Positions 47,318-52,660 of a stretch of 52,660 nucleotides of DNA are shown here, one piece after another. The position numbers and the translations under genes were made by a program. Origin of the DNA: Pseudomonadota bacterium (GTDB taxonomy: Bacteria > Pseudomonadota > Gammaproteobacteria > Xanthomonadales > Rhodanobacteraceae); the NCBI GenBank assembly GCA_029561145.1, contig JAKQJM010000006.1, positions 1-52,660 of the forward strand, written 5' to 3'. The first letter of the stretch is position 1; every line of letters begins with the position of its first letter. The notes below the pieces were generated by a model. It did no database searches and had not been told where the DNA came from. It saw only the letters and a program-made list of their open reading frames with translations.

Positions 47318-49156
47318 ATGCCCAACATTGCCGTCCAGTCGATCACTCCCCAACACCATGCCGACGGACGCACGCTCAAGCAGGCGCTGATTGCGGGTAT
47401 CGGCCGGGTACTTGCCGATCGCGATCGGCTGAACCGGATCAATGTGTTCCCGGTGCCTGACGGCGATACCGGGAGCAATCTCGGTTTTACCCTGGCCAGT
47501 GTGCGCGATGCCCTGCAATCCGTTCGCGGTGGCGATGTCGGTGTGCTGTTCGGACGTGTCGGCAGCGAGGCGATCGATGGTGCGCGCGGCAATTCGGGCG
47601 CCATTCTTGCCCAGTTCCTGCAAGGCGTGAGCGAGGGTTTGCAGGGTCATCGTCGGCTCGTCGTCGACACGCTCGCGAGTGCGGTCGGGCGCGGGTCGGC
47701 CCAGGCCCGCCAGGCCATTGCCGAGCCTCGCGAGGGCACCATGCTGTCGGTGATCCAGGCATTCGCGGAGTCGTTGCGGCTGGCCTGCGATCAAGGAGTC
47801 GTCGATCTGCGATCGGCTTTTGACCGGGCCCTTGTGGCGAGCCGGCGAGCCCTTGCAAATACGCCGAACCAGCTGGCCGTGCTGCGCAAGGCCGGCGTCG
47901 TCGATGCGGGCGCGCAGGGATTCCTCAACCTGCTCGAAGGCATCAACGACTACATCCTGCGCGGACGTTCCGCGAAAACCGAAGTGGGTTTGACGAGCGT
48001 CGCGGAAGCGGGCGTGATGGTCGGGGTCGATGCGGAAGCGGACTCGCTGCATCGCTGGTGTTCGGAATGCGTCCTCTCGGCCGGCGCGATCGATCGCAGC
48101 GCCGTGCGCAAGGCGCTCGACGCACTCGAGGGGTCGAGTCTCGTGATCGCCGGCACGCGCGAGAAACTGCGCGTGCACATGCATGTCGACGACCCTGCCG
48201 CATTGTTCGAGACCCTTTCGGCTTTCGGTGAGGTGCGTGCACGCAAGGCGGACGACATGCATGCCCAGCAGCGTGCGACGCGCGAACGCAGTGCAGTGGC
48301 GATCGTCGTCGACTCGGCGGCCGATGTGCCGGCCGATGCCCTCGAACATCTGCCGATCCAGGTGGTTCCGGTGCGCATCAACGTCGGCCCGGAGGATTTT
48401 CTCGACAAGGTTTCGCTCTCGCCCGAAGCCTTCTATGCCTTGTTGCGAACGAGCGAACATACCGTGCGCACCTCGCAGCCGCCGCCTGGCGATTTCCGGC
48501 GCCTGTTCGAGTTCCTGCTCAGCCACCACGAAGCTGTGGTCTACGTCGGCGTTTCGCGCGCGATATCCGGCACCCTGCAGGCCGGTGAAACTGCGAGTGC
48601 GAACCTGGCAGGGCGCGTGCATGTGGTCGATACGGCGAATGTGTCGGGAGGTCAGGGATTGCTTGCCCGGCATGCGGCCGAGCGCGCGCTCGCAGGTGCC
48701 GACGCCGCGACCGTCGTTGCCGAGCTCGAATCGCTGCGCACGCGGACGGTGACCTTCGCCTATGTGCGCGATCTCACTTCGGCGGTTCGCGGGGGGCGCA
48801 TCCCCGCCTGGGCGTTGCCGATCACCCGATGGCTGGGTCTCGTGCCGGTGGCGCGCATCGGCGGCCGGGATGGTCGCCTGCATGTCGCCGGAATCTGTCT
48901 TGATCGCGTGAACCTGCCCGCGCGCTTCGTTGGTCGCGTGTTGCGCGGGATCGATCGTCGCATCGCGTGGCGCGCCCAGGTCATGGCTTGCGACAGTCTT
49001 GAAGAAGCGCAACGCGTGCGCCGCGCCCTGATCGAACAGTTGCCCGGCGTCGAGTGTGCCGAGGTGTTCGATGCGGGCAGTGCGATCGGTGCGCACGCCG
49101 GCCCCGGTTCCATTGTCGTTTCACTGATGCCTATGCACGCCGCCGACGTCGGCTGA
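47318..49156 (+). CDS. FakA-FakB-like fatty acid kinase fusion (DAK2 + DegV)
   Basis: A 612-residue cytosolic protein. Residues about 18-215 are a DhaL/DAK2 kinase domain (PVPDGDTGSN at 46-54, GARGNSGAI at 88-96). Residues about 225-310 match the FakA middle domain (WCSECVL; VHMHVDDP with His287 and His289). Residues about 325-605 are a DegV/FakB fatty-acid-binding domain (VVDSAADVP, RTSQPPP, SGTLQAG, RGGRIP). In Firmicutes FakA and FakB are separate proteins that together phosphorylate free fatty acids to acyl-phosphate. Here they form one chain next to plsY, whose enzyme uses acyl-phosphate. The start ATG at 47318 gives the natural N terminus. Confidence 0.9.
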   Translation: MPNIAVQSITPQHHADGRTLKQALIAGIGRVLADRDRLNRINVFPVPDGDTGSNLGFTLASVRDALQSVRGGDVGVLFGRVGSEAIDGARGNSGAILAQFLQGVSEGLQGHRRLVVDTLASAVGRGSAQARQAIAEPREGTMLSVIQAFAESLRLACDQGVVDLRSAFDRALVASRRALANTPNQLAVLRKAGVVDAGAQGFLNLLEGINDYILRGRSAKTEVGLTSVAEAGVMVGVDAEADSLHRWCSECVLSAGAIDRSAVRKALDALEGSSLVIAGTREKLRVHMHVDDPAALFETLSAFGEVRARKADDMHAQQRATRERSAVAIVVDSAADVPADALEHLPIQVVPVRINVGPEDFLDKVSLSPEAFYALLRTSEHTVRTSQPPPGDFRRLFEFLLSHHEAVVYVGVSRAISGTLQAGETASANLAGRVHVVDTANVSGGQGLLARHAAERALAGADAATVVAELESLRTRTVTFAYVRDLTSAVRGGRIPAWALPITRWLGLVPVARIGGRDGRLHVAGICLDRVNLPARFVGRVLRGIDRRIAWRAQVMACDSLEEAQRVRRALIEQLPGVECAEVFDAGSAIGAHAGPGSIVVSLMPMHAADVG

Positions 49157-49211
49157 TGGCATCATCACGACCGGACCGGTCGGGTCGAACGATTTCGGGG
49201 GGAGCCTGCGG

Positions 49212-49853
49212 GTGGTGATCGTTCTTGCCAAGCTGCTGCTTGCGTATCTGCTGGGATCGCTGTCCGGCAGCCTGCTGGTCGGGGGTCTGCGCGGCATCGA
49301 TATCCGCACGCAGGGCAGCGGCAATGCCGGCGGCACGAACGCATTGCGTGTCGCCGGCTGGCGATTCGCGCTCGTGGTGGTGATCATCGATGTCGGCAAG
49401 GGCGCGCTGGCGGCGCTGTTCGGCGACGTCGCGTGGGCATCGACGCCGGCATTGTCCCTGTCTCCGCAGTTGCTGTCCTGCCTGTGCGCATTTGCTGCGG
49501 TGATCGGCCACTGCTGGCCCGTATTCTTCGGCTTCCGTGGCGGCAAGGGCGCCGGTACCGCGGTTGGCGCCGTGCTCGTACTCGCGCCGTGGATCGCCGT
49601 CGCGATGGTCGCAACCTGGCTGGCCGCGATCGTTTGCTGGCGCTATGTCGGCCTGGCCACGATCCTGGCCGGCCTCGCATTCCCGTTGCTGGTGTGGCTC
49701 GCCAGCGCGTTCGTGCATCCGCAGACCACCGCGCTGCTGATGTTCGCGATCGCGATCGCAGTGCTGCTCGTGTTCACGCACCGGAGCAACCTGGTTCGCA
49801 TGCGCAATGGTGTCGAACCGCAGATCGGCCGCAAGCCGACGAGTGCCTCGTGA
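49212..49853 (+). CDS. plsY: Acyl-phosphate:glycerol-3-phosphate acyltransferase PlsY
   Basis: A 213-residue inner-membrane enzyme that transfers an acyl group from acyl-phosphate to glycerol-3-phosphate. The two phosphate-binding loops are present: GSGNAGGTNALR (about 35-46) and GHCWPVFFGFRGGKGAGTAVG (about 99-119). There are five membrane segments. The GTG at 49212 is 7 nt after GGGGGAG. It lies 55 bp after the FakA-FakB-like gene and overlaps birA by 4 bp (GTGA), so the set is probably one operon. Confidence 0.95.
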   Translation: MVIVLAKLLLAYLLGSLSGSLLVGGLRGIDIRTQGSGNAGGTNALRVAGWRFALVVVIIDVGKGALAALFGDVAWASTPALSLSPQLLSCLCAFAAVIGHCWPVFFGFRGGKGAGTAVGAVLVLAPWIAVAMVATWLAAIVCWRYVGLATILAGLAFPLLVWLASAFVHPQTTALLMFAIAIAVLLVFTHRSNLVRMRNGVEPQIGRKPTSAS

Positions 49854-50839
49854 TCGATCCGCGCGCGTTGCTGGCGGCCCTCGCCGATGGTCGGCCTGTT
49901 TCGGGAAATTCGCTGGCGACACATTTCGGTGTCACACGCGCTGCTGTCTGGAAGCAGATCGAGAAGCTGCGTGCGCTCGGCGCGCCGGTCATCGCCGGTT
50001 CCGGCAGCGGTTATCACATCGCGGCGCCGATCGAACTGCTCGATCGCGATGCGATCCTGGCTGCCTTGCCGCAGTATCCGCGCGAGCAGCTTCAGGCCGT
50101 CGACGTGCATTGGCAGATCGATTCGAGCAACAGTGAACTGCTGCGACGTGCGCAGGGCGGAACGATCGACCTGCGCGCCTGCTTCACCGAGCTGCAATCG
50201 GCCGGACGCGGGCGCCGTGGACGCCACTGGCACCTTCCGCTGGGCGGCGGCCTGGCCTTCTCGCTGCTGCGCCCGTTCGATTCCGGCATGACCGCGCTGG
50301 CCGGATTGAGTCTCGCGGTCGGGATCGCGGTGATCCGCGCGCTTGAGGAACTTGGCTTCCGCGGGCTTGGCCTGAAATGGCCGAATGATCTGCAGCACGC
50401 CGGGCGCAAGCTTGCCGGCATTCTTGTCGAACTCGGCGGCGATGCGCTCGGGCCCTGCCACGCCGTGATCGGGATCGGTCTCAACCTGCGCCTGGGCGCG
50501 CACGCCGATGTCGACATCGATCAGGACTGGTGTGATCTCGCCAGCATCGGTGATGCGCCGCTGCCGAATCGCAACCTGGTCGCCGCGCGCCTGCTCGCAC
50601 ACCTGATCGATGCGCTCGACCAGTTCGAGCGATTGTCGTTCGAATCGTTTGTCGACGACTATGCGCGCTACGATGCGTTGCGCGGGAAAACCATTCGCGT
50701 GCCAATCGGCAGCGAAGCATTTTTCGGGGAGGCGATCGGCGTCGACCACACAGGCGCCCTGCGCGTACGCACGGCGGATCGGGAGATTCTTGTGGACAGC
50801 GGCGAAGTGAGCGTGCGTGCGATGGTCGGCTCGAGCTGA
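49850..50839 (+). CDS. birA: Bifunctional biotin--protein ligase/biotin operon repressor BirA
   Basis: A 329-residue protein (E. coli 321). An N-terminal winged HTH (about 1-65, SGNSLATHFGVTRAAVWKQIEKLR) would bind the biotin operator. The ligase core has GRGRRGRHW (biotinyl-AMP loop) and LKWPNDL with the catalytic Lys, and a C-terminal SH3-like domain follows. It biotinylates acetyl-CoA carboxylase, so it too serves fatty acid synthesis. It starts at a GTG overlapping the plsY stop and ends in a TGATG overlap with coaX. Confidence 0.95.
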   Translation: MIDPRALLAALADGRPVSGNSLATHFGVTRAAVWKQIEKLRALGAPVIAGSGSGYHIAAPIELLDRDAILAALPQYPREQLQAVDVHWQIDSSNSELLRRAQGGTIDLRACFTELQSAGRGRRGRHWHLPLGGGLAFSLLRPFDSGMTALAGLSLAVGIAVIRALEELGFRGLGLKWPNDLQHAGRKLAGILVELGGDALGPCHAVIGIGLNLRLGAHADVDIDQDWCDLASIGDAPLPNRNLVAARLLAHLIDALDQFERLSFESFVDDYARYDALRGKTIRVPIGSEAFFGEAIGVDHTGALRVRTADREILVDSGEVSVRAMVGSS

Positions 50840-51579
50840 TGAACCTGCTCGTCGATTTCGGCAACACGCGCCTGAAGTGGGCGCTCTGGGATGATGATCG
50901 CCGCGCGATGGGCGGCGTGTTCGCGCATGCGGACACTTCGCTCGAAACTGCGCTGAGCCGCAACTGGGCCGCGTTGCCGCGCGTTGCCGCAATCCTCGTC
51001 GCCAGCGTCGTCAATGCCGAGCTTGAGCAGCAGCTCGCGGCGCTGGTCGAGGAACACTTCGACCAGCACGCCGAGTTCGTGCGCAGCCCTGCCTCGGCGC
51101 TTGGCATCCGCAATGCCTATGCCGATCCGGCCCGCCTCGGCGTCGATCGCTTTCTCGCCCTTGCCGCCCTGCATGCAGCCAGACCGCGCGCGCAGATCCT
51201 GATCAGTTGCGGCACCGCCTTGACTCTCGATGCGCTGACTGCGGACGGTCGGCATCTCGGTGGACTGATCGCGCCTTCGCCAGGCCTGATGCGCCAGGTG
51301 CTCGGGCGTGCCACGGCGCGTGTCGGCGAGGCGAGCGGCGAGCTGGTCGAGATCGCCGACAACACCGTCGATGCGGCGTACTCGGGCAGCGTGCTCGCCG
51401 CCGTCTCGCTGATCAGGCGGTTCACGGAATATGTCAGCGCACGCCTTGGCCAGGCCGTCGCGATCACCGGCGACGGCGGCGGTCTCGATGAATGCCTGCC
51501 CTTGTTGCCCGATATCGAACGCGGACGCGATCTTGTCTTGCGCGGTCTCGCGCTGTGGGCACGGCGCACGAACCAATAG
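50839..51579 (+). CDS. coaX: Type III pantothenate kinase CoaX
   Basis: A 246-residue enzyme for the first step of coenzyme A synthesis. Family motifs are DFGNTRLKWA (6-15, with Asp6), GVDRFLALAA (about 100-109) and SCGTALTLDAL (about 123-133). It is coupled to birA by a one-base overlap (TGATG). In E. coli the unrelated coaA lies after birA, so the same function is kept by a different enzyme at the same place. Its last 99 bp are duplicated 149 bp downstream. Confidence 0.95.
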   Translation: MNLLVDFGNTRLKWALWDDDRRAMGGVFAHADTSLETALSRNWAALPRVAAILVASVVNAELEQQLAALVEEHFDQHAEFVRSPASALGIRNAYADPARLGVDRFLALAALHAARPRAQILISCGTALTLDALTADGRHLGGLIAPSPGLMRQVLGRATARVGEASGELVEIADNTVDAAYSGSVLAAVSLIRRFTEYVSARLGQAVAITGDGGGLDECLPLLPDIERGRDLVLRGLALWARRTNQ

Positions 51580-51617
51580 GCATTGGCGCAAGCCATGGGC
51601 AGGAACCGGCAATTGTC

Positions 51618-51716
51618 GGCGACGGCGGCGGTCTCGACGAATGCCTGCCCTTGCTGCCCGATATCGAACGCGGACGCGGTCGTGTTTTGCGCGGTCTCGC
51701 GTTGTGGGCACGGCGC
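51618..51716 (+). pseudogene. Duplicated 3' fragment of coaX
   Basis: Bases 51618-51716 repeat 51469-51567 (the last part of coaX) with about seven differences, offset 149 bp. In the coaX frame most differences are silent (GAT/GAC, TTG/CTG, GTC/GTT, CTG/TTG) and two change residues (Asp to Gly, Leu to Arg). It has no start of its own and is not in frame with coaX, so it is a remnant. Confidence 0.82.
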
Positions 51717-51849
51717 GTCGTTGGATATCGACACATGCCTTGGTCAGGCGGCACGTGTCGATAGGGTGGCCGCGATCAAGGTTCGATGCCGGGGTTCGGG
51801 CTAGAATCACACGTTGCACCTTTCCTTCCGACGTTTCGACCGGAGCCGG

Positions 51850-52518
51850 ATGTTTCCAAGAGTTCTGTTCCTCCTGCTGCTCGCCCTCAATATCGGCGGC
51901 GCCTGCTGGATCGCGTTTGCGCCAGCGCCGGCTGCCGAGTTGAAACCCGTCAGCGATGTCGGCGTGCCCGCGCTCGTCCTGCTTTCCGAGCGCGATGGAA
52001 GTTCACGCGCCGCATCCGCAGTTCAACCTGCGGCGGCAAGTGCTGCGACGGCCCGCGGCGATGAGTCCTGCCTCTCGATAGGTCCGTTCCAGACCCAGTC
52101 CGACATGCGCGCCAGCCTCGGCACGCTGACCCCTCAGGTCCAACGCATCCAGTATCGCGACGAGCGGGCCACGCAGTCGCGCGGTTACTGGGTTTTCCTC
52201 GCCGCAATGAAGACGCGGGAAGATGCCCTCGTGATCGCCCGATCGCTGTCGAGCAAGGGTGTGCGCGATTACTACGTCGTCACCGCGGGCGAACAACTCA
52301 ACACGATTTCGCTCGGCCTGTTTCGCGAACGCGCGAATGCGGAACGGCGCAAGGCAGAAATCGCCGCGATGGGATTCGCGCCGCAACTGATCGAGCGCAC
52401 CGAAGAGTTGCCGGTCTACTGGATCGATTTTTCCATCGCAAGCGGGAAGGACCTCGACTGGCGCGCCCTCGTCGCGAACGCAGCGGGACTCGAAGAGCGC
52501 GCGATCGACTGCTTCTGA
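51850..52518 (+). CDS. SPOR-domain protein with N-terminal membrane anchor
   Basis: A 222-residue protein with one N-terminal membrane segment (about 2-24, VLFLLLLALNIGGACWIAF), a flexible Ala-rich stretch, and a C-terminal SPOR-like domain (about 120-195; YWVFLAA, DALVIARSLSSKGVRDYYVV, ISLGLFRERANAERRKAEI). SPOR domains bind denuded septal peptidoglycan. ATG at 51850 is chosen because it starts right before the membrane segment; GGAG lies 4 nt upstream, rather close. An in-frame TTG at 51814 is less likely. Confidence 0.85.
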   Translation: MFPRVLFLLLLALNIGGACWIAFAPAPAAELKPVSDVGVPALVLLSERDGSSRAASAVQPAAASAATARGDESCLSIGPFQTQSDMRASLGTLTPQVQRIQYRDERATQSRGYWVFLAAMKTREDALVIARSLSSKGVRDYYVVTAGEQLNTISLGLFRERANAERRKAEIAAMGFAPQLIERTEELPVYWIDFSIASGKDLDWRALVANAAGLEERAIDCF

Positions 52519-52567
52519 GCCGGGCCGCGTTCCGGATCGGTCGGCAGGCCGGCCCGATTGACGCGCA

Positions 52568-52596
52568 TTGGACTTTGCCGGTCAGTCCACTAGAAT
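52568..52596 (+). promoter_or_regulatory. Promoter of the tRNA-Thr gene
   Basis: TTGGAC (52568-52573), 17 bp, TAGAAT (52591-52596). The bases after the -10 (gcgcgcccc) form a GC-rich discriminator of the kind found at stringently controlled stable-RNA promoters. The tRNA begins 11 bp after the -10. Confidence 0.72.
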
Positions 52597-52607
52597 GCGC
52601 GCCCCAT

Positions 52608-52660
52608 GCCGGCATAGCTCAGTTGGTAGAGCAACCGCCTTGTAAGCGGTAGGTCCCCAG
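52608..52660 (+). tRNA. tRNA-Thr (anticodon TGT), truncated by the window end
   Basis: The 5' 53 bases are present: acceptor strand GCCGGCA, D-arm GCTCAGTTGGTAGAGC, and anticodon arm CCGCC-TTGTAAG-CGG with anticodon TGT at 52641-52643 (position 34-36). The T-arm and 3' acceptor strand lie beyond the window. In E. coli birA is followed by coaA and then thrU-tyrU-glyT-thrT-tufB; the same order is expected here. Confidence 0.95.

Noticed and set aside
51492-51764. A 90-codon plus-strand gene after coaX.
   Set aside because: Its recognisable part is only the duplicated coaX tail, entered from another coaX frame; there is no ribosome binding site and no complete domain.

Overview
The window is GC-rich, densely coded, chromosomal DNA of a Gram-negative gammaproteobacterium. 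The gene families (homodimeric AceE, FadE, AlaA, SppA, FtsEX next to RpoH, GspF, many lipoproteins and signal peptides) and the layout point to the Xanthomonadales/Lysobacterales, perhaps Rhodanobacteraceae. That placement is inference. No transposase, integrase, phage gene or CRISPR array was seen, and most genes look like housekeeping or core accessory genes.

Left part (1-19 kb): the 3' end of a large secreted DUF11-repeat protein closed by a strong hairpin terminator; an AEC-family permease; TspO; a methyltransferase; pyruvate dehydrogenase E1 (aceE) and malic enzyme (maeB); a secreted kelch protein with an operator-like palindrome; a DUF1704 metallopeptidase-like protein; RsgA; an orphan RND adaptor lipoprotein with a near-consensus promoter; the alanine aminotransferase AlaA with an SGNH hydrolase; and an unusual OmpA-family protein carrying Ig-like domains after its peptidoglycan-binding domain.

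Middle (19-38 kb): a three-domain monothiol glutaredoxin/IscA-like/rhodanese fusion; fadE with a DsbA-fold isomerase; small lipoproteins; an alkylation-repair pair (Ada-AlkA fusion plus Ogt); SppA, a MATE pump and an extended SDR; DUF3667; then priA, preceded by an AT-rich stretch and three DnaA-box-like 9-mers.

Right part (37-52.7 kb): rpoH with a perfect CIRCE (HrcA) operator just upstream, then ung, a double-receiver response regulator whose first receiver has lost its phospho-acceptor, ftsX and ftsE. This is the conserved ftsEX-rpoH neighbourhood with two inserted genes. Next come an isolated gspF and an operon of a small exported protein, a gingipain-type C25 cysteine peptidase and a UbiA-family prenyltransferase resembling decaprenyl-phosphate phosphoribosyltransferases. 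On the opposite strand lie a single-polypeptide FakA-FakB-like protein (DAK2 + DegV), plsY, birA and coaX, then a SPOR protein and the start of a tRNA-Thr(TGT) gene. The FakAB-like fusion next to plsY suggests a route from free fatty acid to acyl-phosphate to lysophosphatidate encoded by neighbouring genes.

The points judged most worth follow-up are the CIRCE element controlling rpoH, the FakA-FakB fusion beside plsY with helically phased GGACA elements upstream, the C25 peptidase/UbiA operon, the DnaA boxes at priA, and the pseudo-receiver regulator in the ftsEX cluster.
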